Positions 32,815 to 43,900 of a stretch of DNA of 64,000 nucleotides are shown piece after piece. Positions within the stretch are counted from its first letter, which is position 1; every line of letters begins with the position of its first letter. The notes under the pieces are model-generated. The model saw nothing but the letters and a program-made list of their open reading frames with translations. It was not told the DNA's origin and did no database searches. This DNA is from Bin25 sp965221765. GTDB lineage: Bacteria; Bacteroidota; Bacteroidia; Flavobacteriales; Flavobacteriaceae. A program made the translations under genes and the position numbers. Location: contig OZ244911.1 in NCBI GenBank assembly GCA_965221765.1, positions 1,550,001 to 1,614,000 on the forward strand, in the 5' to 3' direction.

Positions 32815-32968
32815 TCGTTTAAAAAATTAGAAAATTAAAAAAGGAAACAAGAACCAAGAAAGAATATCAATCCCAAAGTTAATTTTTTCAAGTTTTAAAA
32901 AGTAAAATTCTCATAGAGATTTAATAAATTTGAATTAGTTCGCAGATTCTAATGTCAAAAATTTTCAA

Positions 32969-35374
32969 ATGATTCAATCTATTAAAATATCGTTTTTACT
33001 GTTCTTCTCTTTTGGTATGGGAACACAAATTTATTCTTTGAAACCGAATCAAAAACATATTCCCCAAATCTTGGGAAGAACCCAAATTATTGATTTAGCC
33101 AATATTGGAAGTACAGCAGAAATTGATTTGCAAGATTATTGGAGAAGCAATATTATTGTCTCAATAGATGCCATTGAATCACAAAAAAAACCCAAAGCTT
33201 CTCATGTTCTTGGATTGATTGAGTATCGCATTTATGTCACGCAATCTGGCACTTATAAAATGACATTCCAATCTGATGAACAATCTTTTGGTTTGATGCA
33301 TTTGACCATCAATGGTATGGATGGTGGAAAGCTTTTTGAAAACCATCAATCTATTTCAACAAAGATTGAAAATCTTGATTTATATCAAGGATATCATTTA
33401 ATTCGTTTGACGTCGGCTAAAGTCGATACGCCAATACCCCAAATCAATAAAATTTCTCTAACGTTTGAAAATCCTAAAGAAATTCCGGCACCAAAATCGA
33501 GAGAACTTATCATAAAAGAAAATATAAAGCCTAATTTGGAGTTAGGTTGGGAACAAAGGATTAGTAGAAAAATTCATTTAGACTTTCATACGGCTGCCTA
33601 TGTGGATGAAATTGGAAGTAAATGGAATGCCAATGAATTTGCTTCCATATTGGCTGATAATCATATCAACGCTATCACTGTTTTTGCAAAAGGCCATCAT
33701 GGATTTGCCTACTATGATACCAAAATTGGGACACGTCATCCTGGCTTGGATTTTGATTTATTAAAAGAACAGATTGAAGCTTGTCATCAGAAAGGTATCA
33801 TGGTATTAGCTTATTTCTCAGTCAATTTAGATGAATTATGGGCAACTACCGAAGAAAGTGATAATGAAAATAGAGGAAGTTTTCAACGCGTTGATGCCAA
33901 TCCTGAAAATATCTATATCAGAGAATATACTTGGCCAATGATTCAAGAATTAGTGGAAAACTATGATATTGATGGTTTTTGGTTTGACTTTCCCGGATAC
34001 GATTCTTTTGTTACAGAAACCATCACCTTGATCCGATCATTAAAGCCTGATTTAATATCAGCATACAATCATCAATTTGATAAGCCAAGGGAAAAATTGG
34101 CAAAAATGGATGTCATGGAAATAGAAGCATGGATGCATTCACAATCACTTTATCGCCTCCCTTACATTGCTCGATATGCCCATGGGTCAACACCCATAAC
34201 TGCCATGTCGACTCGATTTTGGCACATGTGGGGCGATTTTGGTCGGGTGAATGATGAGGCCCTATTAAGATATGAAACTGCGCTTAGTTATGCCAATGGG
34301 GTAGGATTAACCATTGGCGATCAATTGCATCCCAATGGTCGACTAGAGCCAGCAGTATACCAAGTAATCGGTCAAGCCTATGAGTTAGGAAAATTACTCG
34401 ATCCCTATATTCATAAAGCGTCCTTTGTGCCTTATGTTGCTTATTTACGCCAAGATTTAACGGGGTCGGCTGTGATATTGGATAATGGCATTCATTTTAA
34501 TGTCGTTGATGAAAATCAATCGATAGACCAATTCAAGGCTCTAATTATTCCTAAAGTAGAAGATGTTTCAGAGCAATATGTTTCTAAATTATCTGAATTT
34601 GTTAATAATGGAGGTAAAGTCATCGCTTTCGGAAATCCACCCTCTTATTTGGAATCATTCTTAGGGGTGAAAAAATATGAACTATTAGAATCTCCGTTTC
34701 ATGATCGAAATATGATTGGTGGTTTTATTCGAAATCGAGATAAGGTTTTAAAATCAGCGGCTGCCATGGATATATTAATCAAACAAAAACTTGTTGGTGT
34801 GAAACCAATGGGTTCAACCAAGACAATTGCTCCACTAGTCTTTCAAATGAATTACGGAACCGATCATCGCCTATCACATCAACAAAGCCCGCCAAAGGAT
34901 CAGGTTTCGGATTATGCAGCGATTACTCACAGAACCTTGGGTAAAGGAGAAATTATCTTTTCACCCTTAGCGATCCCCCAAGATTATGCTACCGATGGAT
35001 TTACACAAAACAGACATATTGTAAAAGATATGTTTGACATGGTTGTTCCACTAGATGAACGATTAATAGAAGTCGAATCTAGAGTAAACTTGGAAGTTTC
35101 CATAATGGAACAAGAACACAAAAATCGCTTTGTGATTCAACTAGTTCATGCTCCACAATCAAGAAGAGCTACTCTAGAACCCATGCCAGTTATTGATGAA
35201 TTTCCAATCGTTCAAGGAACTAGTTTAAAAATTCATAAACAAATCATAAAAAATCGATCCGTGCGCATAGTCACTCAAGATTTACAAGAATTAAGACCTA
35301 TAAAACAAGATGATTTTCATCTTACTTTTGAGATTCCTGATTTTTCAATCAATACGGTTTTGGTGGTTGAATGA
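32969..35374 (+). CDS. Putative glycoside hydrolase (GHL6-like), secreted
   Basis: 801 residues with an N-terminal signal segment (about 1-24). Residues about 30-170 look like a sugar-binding PA14/CBM-type sandwich. The core (about 190-480) is a TIM barrel with HLDFHTAAYVDEIG, ITVFAKGHHGFAYYDTKIGTRHPGL and IDGFWFDFPGYDSF, resembling 'hypothetical glycosyl hydrolase 6' and distantly GH29/GH42. The C-terminal part (about 500-800) includes a GATase-like/trimerisation segment (KALIIPKVEDVSEQYVSKL). It diverges from the sulfatase across 154 bases, so both may answer to the same signal. The exact substrate is unknown. Confidence 0.75.
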   Translation: MIQSIKISFLLFFSFGMGTQIYSLKPNQKHIPQILGRTQIIDLANIGSTAEIDLQDYWRSNIIVSIDAIESQKKPKASHVLGLIEYRIYVTQSGTYKMTFQSDEQSFGLMHLTINGMDGGKLFENHQSISTKIENLDLYQGYHLIRLTSAKVDTPIPQINKISLTFENPKEIPAPKSRELIIKENIKPNLELGWEQRISRKIHLDFHTAAYVDEIGSKWNANEFASILADNHINAITVFAKGHHGFAYYDTKIGTRHPGLDFDLLKEQIEACHQKGIMVLAYFSVNLDELWATTEESDNENRGSFQRVDANPENIYIREYTWPMIQELVENYDIDGFWFDFPGYDSFVTETITLIRSLKPDLISAYNHQFDKPREKLAKMDVMEIEAWMHSQSLYRLPYIARYAHGSTPITAMSTRFWHMWGDFGRVNDEALLRYETALSYANGVGLTIGDQLHPNGRLEPAVYQVIGQAYELGKLLDPYIHKASFVPYVAYLRQDLTGSAVILDNGIHFNVVDENQSIDQFKALIIPKVEDVSEQYVSKLSEFVNNGGKVIAFGNPPSYLESFLGVKKYELLESPFHDRNMIGGFIRNRDKVLKSAAAMDILIKQKLVGVKPMGSTKTIAPLVFQMNYGTDHRLSHQQSPPKDQVSDYAAITHRTLGKGEIIFSPLAIPQDYATDGFTQNRHIVKDMFDMVVPLDERLIEVESRVNLEVSIMEQEHKNRFVIQLVHAPQSRRATLEPMPVIDEFPIVQGTSLKIHKQIIKNRSVRIVTQDLQELRPIKQDDFHLTFEIPDFSINTVLVVE

Positions 35375-35564
35375 ATTAAACTTATACTAAGTTGCGTTTT
35401 AAATTACTTTCAGAGTTAGGAAATAATCTTTGCGTTTGCTAGTGTATTTATTTTATTCAAAAGAATGAAAGGAAAGTCGAGTGCCAAAAAACGCCTAGAG
35501 TTCACAGATTGGAATTAGATCCAAGAAATAGCAACGAATGGGTTTAAAAAATTTTGAAAACACA

Positions 35565-36075
35565 CTAAAATCTATATTGAACTCCAAACCGTATTTGCCA
35601 TCTAGATTCAAGACTAAAATAGTCAATAAGTGTATCCATTGAATTGGCGTCATAAGAATAGGTCGATCTGTTTTGATTCACAGTCACATCAATAGGTTGC
35701 CAATTGGTAACTCGTTGACCAATTCCCCAATTCGAAGAGACTAGATTGCCAAAATTCAAAATATCCATACTCAACTCAATCGAGTCATGATTGTTCAATT
35801 CATAATCTTGTACTACTCTTTTGTCCCACCGAGAAAACCAAGGAAGTAAATGATTGTATTTTTGTGTACTGGCCTCTTTTTAATAAAATTTTCTAGAGCC
35901 ATCTTCTGAGTTGATTGTTGATCTTCTGAACCAACAAATGACATGTTTTCAATATCGCTTGATGTTGGGACATAGATTAAGTCATTATTCGGGGAACCAT
36001 CACCATTGATGTCCTTGAAATAGGTATAACTAGTCACTCTTTAAAAATTCAAATAGAGTCCATCATCTCCTTTAT
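35565..36075 (-). pseudogene. TonB-dependent receptor, C-terminal remnant
   Basis: Three pieces in changing frames match the end of an outer-membrane TonB receptor: SYTYFKDINGDGSPNNDLIYVP, then SRWDKRVVQDYELNNHDSIELS, then MDILNFGNLVSSNWGIGQRV, ending with ESRWQIRFGVQYRF, whose final Phe is typical of barrel proteins. A frameshift lies near 35880. The N-terminal 80-90% of the receptor is missing; an IS5-type block starts just upstream (in the gene's sense) at about 36150, and no receptor sequence is found beyond it. Confidence 0.8.
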
Positions 36076-36149
36076 ATGGGGATTGAATGCTGCCCTACTT
36101 GCGAAGATAGGGTTTTGAAATCTACAAGGAAATGCGTATCTCGGTCTCA

Positions 36150-37430
36150 AAAGTTGGTAGAGATGATCAAAAAAGTAGCCCCCCAACAGCCCTAGTTATT
36201 GGACTCGGAATTTAAACGTATTCTCCATCCAAAACATCAAATCTAGTGGCTCGCTGATGCCATCGATTGGTCTTTTTTGAAAACGCCTTAGAAGCCTTGT
36301 ATGCCAAAACCAGCCGTCCGGCCCCTCCCATTAGGGTAATAGTGGGTGGGTTTGATGCTGAAACGACTCGACCATCTAGGTGATCAAACGATCATGGATT
36401 GCTGGATTGAACATTCTACCATACAGTACTTCAGGGGTTCTGATTTCATGAAACACCACTCCCCTGGCGATTCCTCTAATTGGAGTCAGTTTAGAGATCG
36501 TATTGGCCCAATAGGGATGGAAAAGATGTTTGCTTATTCGTTCTAGTGGCATCCAAAAGAAATCAAGAAGTCTTCATCGATGGTGTTATCCCATACCACT
36601 GTCCAAGGCAACAACGTGATGGTTTCGACCGATGTCAAACGGAATCAAAAAGTCATCGATTAATACAATCAAATCGCCAAAAAAGAAAAGATCTAACAGA
36701 GACAAACCGATGCCAACCCCTCCAAAGAACTAGTGCGTCAAACCTTTCATGGGAAGCCTCCTCGACGGTCTAAAAAGGCCACCTCCAAACGCAAGACCTT
36801 CGCGGGCCGACCAGTACGGGAACAAAAACGCCCCTCTATAGAACGGAGCCCATGCCAAGAAGAGCTAGATGGGGACCAACGAGTCATCTATCAACAGTGA
36901 TTCAATAAAAACAAAGTGGTTGCCATTCACCAGCCATTCACGGCTGGTATGGCTAAAGACAAGGCTTATAAAAAGTATGCATTTGATAATCAAGTGGGAT
37001 TGATTGCGATGGGAGGCTAAACCATGATCATCACGGCTATTGGTGCTTTTGAGGGAACCCCCATGATCGTCAAACCATCCCCACCCTTATGAGAATAACA
37101 TCCATCCATTGTGGGCCAATCCCCCAAAAAATTGGTGGTTGATCGAGGAGGCGGCGGAAAACGTCCGATGGACCAGACCAAGAGATCGATACCAGGTCAA
37201 CTATTGAAAAGGGATACTCTCCCTATCAAAAGCACAAGAAACGGAAAAAGTTTCGACGCCGATGGGCCGTGGAGCCGCTGATGGGCCATCTTAAAACAGA
37301 ATATCGGATGCCAGAAAACGACTTGATGGGAGCCCAATGGCCAACAATCAATGTTTATTTGGCCTCGACGGGGTGGCATTTGAAGAAATTCATGGAACCA
37401 CTAGTTCAAGAGGTTCTTTTTTATTTCTTC
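36150..37430 (+). mobile_element. IS5-family transposase remnant
   Basis: Plus-strand frames together spell an IS5-type (DUF772 + DDE_Tnp_1) transposase. The pieces are LADAIDWSFFENALEALYAK, then MVGLMLLKRL-like into DCWIEHSTIQYF, HSPGDSSNWSQFRDRIG, DKNKVVAIHQPFTAGMAKDK, VVDRGGGG and finally AVEPLMGHLKTEYRMPENDL. Frame changes and stops occur throughout. I could not identify its inverted ends. It is GC-richer than its surroundings and abuts the truncated TonB-receptor remnant, probably having removed most of that gene. Confidence 0.75.
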
Positions 37431-37681
37431 AGAGGGACTTCCTATTCAGTTCAAAAAACTCCGATAATAAAAATAAGTGAACAACAACGGGTAAAAAAGA
37501 CTTTTTAAGGAGCGACTATTTAATCCTATGCAGACCAAGGTGAGGAGAAGAATACTAAGGATGATTATGCCTTCAATCATGCGATTAATAGGGGGATAAT
37601 TCTGAAAAATAGTTTAGAAATAAAAAATGATGATTAAGAAACAGAGTTTATCATCAAAAAAGAACTATTGATTGCCGATAA

Positions 37682-39043
37682 TCAATATTTAAAAATACGA
37701 CCTCCAACTTTCACTTGTTGTGTTTTTTTATCAAAGGTTGCCTTTTTCCCAGTGTGTAATGCCGCTGTAGTCATGATATTGGCAATGGAATGATTATATC
37801 CTGCTTCAACTGGTGCATTGGGAGTTTTACGTGAACGGATGCATTTCATCCAATTGAGCATATGCGCATTAGTCAATGGATCTGAACCAGTGTTTGCAGA
37901 TGTCACCACTTGTTGCGAACGATCGGCTAAATTCAACTCTTCTAATAAATTGGCATGATAACCCATTTTCGAAGCTTCTTCTTCTGTAAGTCCACCATTT
38001 GAGGAGACTTTATTTGTGGCTAGATTGAGTTCTCCGCCATTTGAATAATAAATTTCTTTAGTCCCTCCAGCCGAATTAGTAAAGCGTGATGAATAAACTA
38101 CTTGGAAGCCAATATCTGGTTGATCATCTGGACCATAATCAAAGACGGCGGTCATGGTATCAGCATTTTCTCGGCCATCTTTCCATAAATAAATTCCACC
38201 ATTGGCTGTGACACTTCTAGGATGAGATAATCCAGAAAACCAGTGTACTGTATCGATTTGATGTGACATCCATTGACCTGGAATACCAGAAGAATACGGC
38301 CAAAACAAACGATATTCTACATACTTGCGAGGATTCCACTCTTCAAATGGCCGATTGATTAAATACCGTTTCCAATCGGTATCAGATTTTTGAATGGTAC
38401 TGGTATAATTCGGTTGACGCCATCGCGCTGGTTGGTTGACATTCCATGTCATTTCAACCATCATAATATCACCAAACTTTCCAGCTTTGATAAATTCATT
38501 GGCCGCATGATAATTTAATCCACTTCTTCTTTGAGAGCCAATTTGCACGATAATCCCTGAATCCTTGACTGCTTTTAAACCAATGATATTATCATCCATT
38601 GTTTCAGCAAAAGGTTTTTCAACAAAAGCATCTTTCTTTGCAGTAGCAGCTTCAACGGTATGTATGGCATGTTGGAAATCTGCTGTCGAAATAATCACCG
38701 CATCAATTTGATTGTCTTCATAAAGGGCTTCATTGTTTTTATATGTAATCACATCATTGCCCGTCAAATCTTTGATATAGGATTTTCCCCAATCTCTTCG
38801 TGCATTCCATATATCCGACAGTCCAGTGATTTGAAAATTCAACGGATCTTGATAAGCGACTAATGATGGGATCAATGAGCCTCTAGCTCTTGCAGAAAAA
38901 CCAATAATTCCCACTCGAACTCGATCATTAGCCCCAATAATTGATGCATAGCTTTTGGCACTAAATAAGGAGGATCCTGCGAATGATACACCTCCGGTTG
39001 CCATGGATGCTTGCTTTAAAAATTTTCGTCTTGAATTTTTCAT
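37682..39043 (-). CDS. Gfo/Idh/MocA-family oxidoreductase, Tat-exported
   Basis: 453 residues. The N-terminus SRRKFLKQASMATGGVSFAG is a Tat signal. The Rossmann part reads VRVGIIGFSARARG, and the catalytic-lysine segment is AFVEKPFAETMDDN. The C-terminal domain is intact. Start lies 17 bases after the stop of a two-domain DUF1080 protein, so the two are co-transcribed. Periplasmic members with a DUF1080 partner are associated with 3-keto-glycoside formation and cleavage. The paralogue at 12145 is only distantly similar. Confidence 0.86.
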   Translation of the reverse strand: MKNSRRKFLKQASMATGGVSFAGSSLFSAKSYASIIGANDRVRVGIIGFSARARGSLIPSLVAYQDPLNFQITGLSDIWNARRDWGKSYIKDLTGNDVITYKNNEALYEDNQIDAVIISTADFQHAIHTVEAATAKKDAFVEKPFAETMDDNIIGLKAVKDSGIIVQIGSQRRSGLNYHAANEFIKAGKFGDIMMVEMTWNVNQPARWRQPNYTSTIQKSDTDWKRYLINRPFEEWNPRKYVEYRLFWPYSSGIPGQWMSHQIDTVHWFSGLSHPRSVTANGGIYLWKDGRENADTMTAVFDYGPDDQPDIGFQVVYSSRFTNSAGGTKEIYYSNGGELNLATNKVSSNGGLTEEEASKMGYHANLLEELNLADRSQQVVTSANTGSDPLTNAHMLNWMKCIRSRKTPNAPVEAGYNHSIANIMTTAALHTGKKATFDKKTQQVKVGGRIFKY

Positions 39044-39060
39044 AATATTGATTTTAAGCC

Positions 39061-40440
39061 TTAAAATTCTCGTATTTTGATGTTTTTGAAGTGGACTTTA
39101 TTTCCGTGATCTTGAAGTAAGATGAGCCCATGATCTAACCTTCCAAAATTCTCCCATATTTCGTATTTACTCTTTTCAACCAATGCTCTAAATTGCTGAC
39201 TGAATCGATTGAATTCAACGACTTTAATATGATTCAACCAATGTTCTACATGACCATGTTTAACCACAATTCGAGCATTGTTCCAACCTGTTGTGCTAAA
39301 CCTTTTTCCAGACCCAAAAGAATGGCTTTCAGCCCGAATTAAATCATATAATGAACCAATGGTACGATTCCCATTTTTTCCTTGTTTGGCATCAGGATGT
39401 CTTTTATCATCTAGAATTTGGAATTCTAGTCCGATAGAGGAACCTTCTCCTTGATTCAAACTAGTATCGACAAAATACTTAATGCCACTATTGGCCCCTT
39501 CGGTCATTTTAAAATCAAGAGATAATTCAAAATTTGAGAAGGAATCTATGGTGACGATATCTCCCCCATTTACGGATTCACCACCATGGGAAGCTTCAAC
39601 AGTTAAAATTTCATTTTCTATTTTCCAGCCTTTAGTTGGAAACCCTTCTAATTTAGCTCCTCGCCAACCCTTGGTTGTCTTGCCGTCCCAAAGAAAACGC
39701 CATCCTTTTCTTTGTTCTAATGCGGTTAATTGCCCATCGATTAAACTGATTTCTGGGGCATAGTCATAACTAGGATGACGTAATTTTTCTAGATTGGTGG
39801 TGGCAATTCGAAGGTTGCGCCACTTTACTTTGGTCCCTTCTAAATCTTTATTTTGAATGCTATGAACTTGTAACCCAATAAAACCTTCAGCCGTTAAGTC
39901 ATCTACTAAATTAGCACATTGAATTTTATTTACATAGGTTCTTAAAATATTTCCGATGGCTTCAATGCGATAATGATTCCACTCCCCTGGCTTAAAAGCG
40001 TGTTGGCCTTTTTCATTGCGGGACAAAGGATAGAGCCAGCCCCTTCGCGATTCATCATAAATTCCGCCAGCCCATTTTCTTGGACTCGTCTCGATTTCGC
40101 ATTGATAACCATGAACAGCACCGTTGGCATATTCTGGAAAACTTAACGAACGAAACTGAACGCCAGAATTAAGTCCATTTTCAATCTTTACTTCGAATTC
40201 TAAAATGAAATCATCATAGGTTTTTTTAGTGGATAAAAAACTATTTCTCTGACCATATTTTGAATATCCGATGATAACACCATCTTTTAATTCAAATTCC
40301 ACTTGGCCATTTAAAATTTGAAAATCGCTTAAATCAATTCCATTGAATAGAGGTTGCCAATCATCTAAGCCCTGCTGTTGAGAATAAATTAGGTTGTTTA
40401 AGAATAAAATAGATAGTACGAAAGTCAATATCGGTTTCAT
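39061..40440 (-). CDS. Two-domain DUF1080 protein, probable 3-keto-disaccharide hydrolase
   Basis: 459 residues with a signal peptide (about 1-20). There are two DUF1080 concanavalin-like domains: residues about 27-211 (WQPLFNGIDLSDFQILNGQVEFE ... VKWRNLRI) and about 245-458 (WRFLWDGKTTKGWRGAKLEGFP ... KVHFKNIKIREF). Family members hydrolyse 3-keto-glycosidic bonds made by Gfo/Idh-type dehydrogenases. First gene of a two-gene unit with the Tat-exported oxidoreductase. The duplication within one chain is common in Bacteroidota. Confidence 0.85.
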   Translation of the reverse strand: MKPILTFVLSILFLNNLIYSQQQGLDDWQPLFNGIDLSDFQILNGQVEFELKDGVIIGYSKYGQRNSFLSTKKTYDDFILEFEVKIENGLNSGVQFRSLSFPEYANGAVHGYQCEIETSPRKWAGGIYDESRRGWLYPLSRNEKGQHAFKPGEWNHYRIEAIGNILRTYVNKIQCANLVDDLTAEGFIGLQVHSIQNKDLEGTKVKWRNLRIATTNLEKLRHPSYDYAPEISLIDGQLTALEQRKGWRFLWDGKTTKGWRGAKLEGFPTKGWKIENEILTVEASHGGESVNGGDIVTIDSFSNFELSLDFKMTEGANSGIKYFVDTSLNQGEGSSIGLEFQILDDKRHPDAKQGKNGNRTIGSLYDLIRAESHSFGSGKRFSTTGWNNARIVVKHGHVEHWLNHIKVVEFNRFSQQFRALVEKSKYEIWENFGRLDHGLILLQDHGNKVHFKNIKIREF

Positions 40441-40745
40441 TATAATTTGATTTACTAGAAAACGAAGTTAAGCATCATTTTAGAAAAAAACCGATGTTAA
40501 AATAAATAGGGAGCATTATCTATGATAGTCAATAATTATCTTTTGTTATAATGTTTTAATGCATCATCGTGTTCAACATGCTCTTGCAACATGATTTCAT
40601 GTTTATTTCTTATGTTATGGAAAACTTTACGAATATTATTATACGCGTTTGCTTATAACTCCTATTTTACCTTCCAAATTGGCGTGTTTTTTGATATCTT
40701 TGTAACCATTCCAATGAATGCCATATCAGCCTTTGATATTCACTA

Positions 40746-40760
40746 CCCCCCCCCCCCCCC
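40746..40760. repeat. C15 homopolymer tract
   Basis: Fifteen consecutive C, 35 bases upstream of a candidate -33 box and about 206 bases before the lipoprotein start. Tracts of this length are prone to slippage during replication. Confidence 0.85.
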
Positions 40761-40794
40761 GAAAATCTTCTAGCGAGTTGCTATTCTAGAGCCC

Positions 40795-40826
40795 TTTGGT
40801 CTAGCAATCGCTCCCTTTATTTTTTG
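40795..40826 (+). promoter_or_regulatory. Candidate Bacteroidota promoter of the lipoprotein gene
   Basis: TTTG at 40795-40798, a 19-base spacer, then TATTTTTTG at 40818-40826, one base longer than TAnnTTTG. Spacing fits the -33/-7 arrangement of Bacteroidota. The transcript would have a 5' leader of about 130 bases. Confidence 0.4.
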
Positions 40827-40966
40827 TATTCCCATGGGGGCTTGATGCTATATAGCATCCTAATGAACCTGGTAGGAATCCACGCATTTGAGGCTCTTAC
40901 AGAGTCATTTCGGGGCTTTTGGCCAAGCCATCCAATACATTATAATCATGATTAATATTTTTTTAT

Positions 40967-43900
40967 ATGAAAAAACTTTTTATTCTGTTGACAGCGGTGG
41001 CCTTATTGGCTGCGGGCTGTAAGAACTATGATGACCGCTTTGATGACTTGAATGGTCAGATTGCGACATTAACCACCCAGGTCCAAACCCTCCAAGGGGT
41101 GGCCAGTCAGGTAACGGGTCTCCAGACCGAGATCAAGAATATCCGAGCCAGTATTCAAACCGATATCACCACAGCGGTGGCAGGGGTGAGTACGGCCTTA
41201 TCTACGGCTCAAGGAGAACTGAAGGGCGAGATCGGTACAGAGGTAGGAAGGGTTAGTGACGCCTTATCTACGGCTCAAACGGCTCTGAATGACAAGATTA
41301 CTGACTTACAGGATGACTTGAAAAATGCATCGGCCAATAGTTTATCGCAAGACGATATCGACCAACTAAAAGCCGATTTAGAGACAGCATTAGGGGAGGC
41401 CCAGCGAGTCGCTTTGGAAACGGCCTTAGCCGGGTTGCAAACCAAGCTTAATGCATTAGAACAAGCCTTGGCAGCAGCTTCCGCTGGGAGTTTATCTCAA
41501 AAAGACCTGGATCAGCTCAAAACCGATATCGAAGCCCAGCTGGCTCAAGTCAAAGAAGAGTTAGAGGCGAGTCTAGGCGATGGGGGATTCCATAGCGGGT
41601 CGGTCGAGATCACCTCTTCGGGCGGTTGGGAAGCCACCAAGCGTCAATTAGGCAATAAGACCGAATTTAATGGTGACTTTACCATCAATACCGAAAAGTT
41701 ATCGGCCACCGAATTGGATGAGCTCATCGGATGGGTGGCTAAGATCACCTTGATTTATGGAGATCTCACCATCACCCATAAAGACAAAGACAAGGCGCTC
41801 AAGTTTGGCCAATTGACCAGCATCACCGATTTAAATGATGATCAACCCCATGTCCATTATCCGGCATTAACTAGTGCGGGGATTATCTCGCTCGATGGTG
41901 GAGATATCCTAACGGTCCAATTGCCCAAGCTCACGACCCTCACGCAATTTGCAGGGCATGAGATTGATCTAAGAAAAGGGAAAGCGTTGACCCTTTCGGC
42001 CTTGTCGGCCTATACCGACAACTTAAGCATTGACTTAGGAGGCACTTCTGCTGAGATTGATGTGCAGGCATTGGAGAGTGTAGCCAAAGGCAATACAGGC
42101 AAGCTCTTGACGGTCATTGGGCCTGATGAAGTGGCTTTACCCGCGTTGACCACCTTAGAAAAACTACATATCAAGGAAGTGCGAACCCTCACGGCACCCA
42201 AAGTGAAGGGGGCGGATTTAGAAATTAGCGAAGATGTCGATCATGTAGAGGTGGGTACGGCCGATGGGGCTCGTATCAATGTGTTGAACCTTAGCAATGC
42301 GGCGGATTTAAAGACCCTCCAGATTGGGGGCAATCCGAGCACCAAAGCCTCCGATGGCACGGTCGTGGTTCTCAATGAAGACCATACGCCCAAGCTTGAA
42401 AAAGCCCATATTCATGGGGGACGGTCGCTCACGGTCAGTGACTTGGAAGATCTTCAAGAGATTATCACGGCTCGATCGATCAATACGGTAGCGATTACAG
42501 GCACTGGTATTGAAGACGAATTGATCTTAGGGCATGACAGTGGAACCAATGGTATTTTAACCATTGAGCATAATACGGATATTGAATCCTTAGTGGCTGA
42601 TAAAGTCAATAAACTCAAGGGATTGTATATCAAAGGCAATCATGATTTAGCCAAGGTGAGTTTTAAAGCTTTTAAGGTACCTGGAAGCCAACGCTTAGGG
42701 ACGGGTGCTCAATGGTTCACAGGCGATGGTTTTGTCATTGGCAAAGCAGGCTATGGTGACTATAATGATGGTCAAAGTGCCCAAGACAATAAAAATGATT
42801 TGATTGCCACAGAAATCACGCAAGAGATTTTAAAAGCGGATGAGTCGGTAGACCGTGCTGGGAAAATAGTCGATGGGACGGGCTTGAGTGATTTAGCCGA
42901 GGTCTTACAACATGCCAATACCAAGCGAGCGGTGATTTCTTTTGATGGCACCGAGGCGTTTAAAGGACAAAACAAAAGTGCGGCGGCGGTTGAAGTAGCA
43001 ACGACCCAAGCCAATCATGAGGATTTGATTTTATTCCGAAAAGGAGTAGCTAATCGGGTAATCCCTGGTACGAAAGCAAAGCGAGTCTTCTCCGTTAGAC
43101 TTAGTTCGGGTAATGCTGGTACGATTACCATTGGCATCCGTGGTGGGGTTTCTAAATCGATTGCCTTGACCCCTGGGGGTTCGGTAAAAAACTGGGTCAA
43201 TGATCTCAATGCAAAAGAAGTCAAAGACTTTTTTAAAGTCAATGAGATCACCGTAGAGTCACGAGTTGGGTCTGAACCTAAAAGTCACCTTCAGTTCAAC
43301 CTCAGTGGTACGATCAATCATACGCAAGGCGATAATAATATTACCAATGATCTAGGCGGCTCTTTTAAATTGACCATCGGAGAATATTCTCATGAGGTCA
43401 TCTTATCGGATGGTACGGAGGCCGACAAGCCTTTTTCGGCCACCAACAAAAAGGCCATCACCTATGTGGATGCGGATGACTCCTCTGAATTTATGACTCC
43501 TACTCAGTTATTAGGAATATTAGATGATCCGTTTCATTATTACTCTTCCTATCCGAGCAGTCCAGATAACCAGAAGGGGCTAGATAGTGATGGCAATCCT
43601 CTCGTCCCGATTGGCATGAATGAGCCTAGTTTTGAAGGGTATCTTACGTATGGACTTCATGATAGACAACCCATCGATAAGCCGATTACAGTCACCTGGG
43701 AAAATAAGCTGGATCAAGATGGTCTCTTTAATATCTTGGATGAATCTAATAAAGACATTGAGAATGAACCGTATCTACTAGTTATTTTGACTTCAGATGT
43801 GCCTGGTGCGGGCGATAAATCGACTATTGGGCATCCACAGGAGGGATTTGGTCGTAGTAGGTTAATTCACCCAAGACCTCTTTCAGATGATAATGAGAAT

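Larger units (their letters stand above)
40441..40966. other. Long intergenic region upstream of the lipoprotein gene
   Basis: About 526 bases. The left half is AT-rich and holds no gene I recognise; a C15 tract and a candidate promoter lie in the right half. Short ORFs in it look like chance. Confidence 0.5.

Noticed and set aside
41195..41278. Repeats in the lipoprotein gene as a CRISPR-like array
   Set aside because: Only two copies, in frame, and they encode coiled-coil heptads; no array structure. No CRISPR array was seen in the window.
42010..43251. Four antisense ORFs of 60-80 codons opposite the lipoprotein gene
   Set aside because: They follow from the GC-rich codon pattern of the sense gene and carry no recognisable domain.
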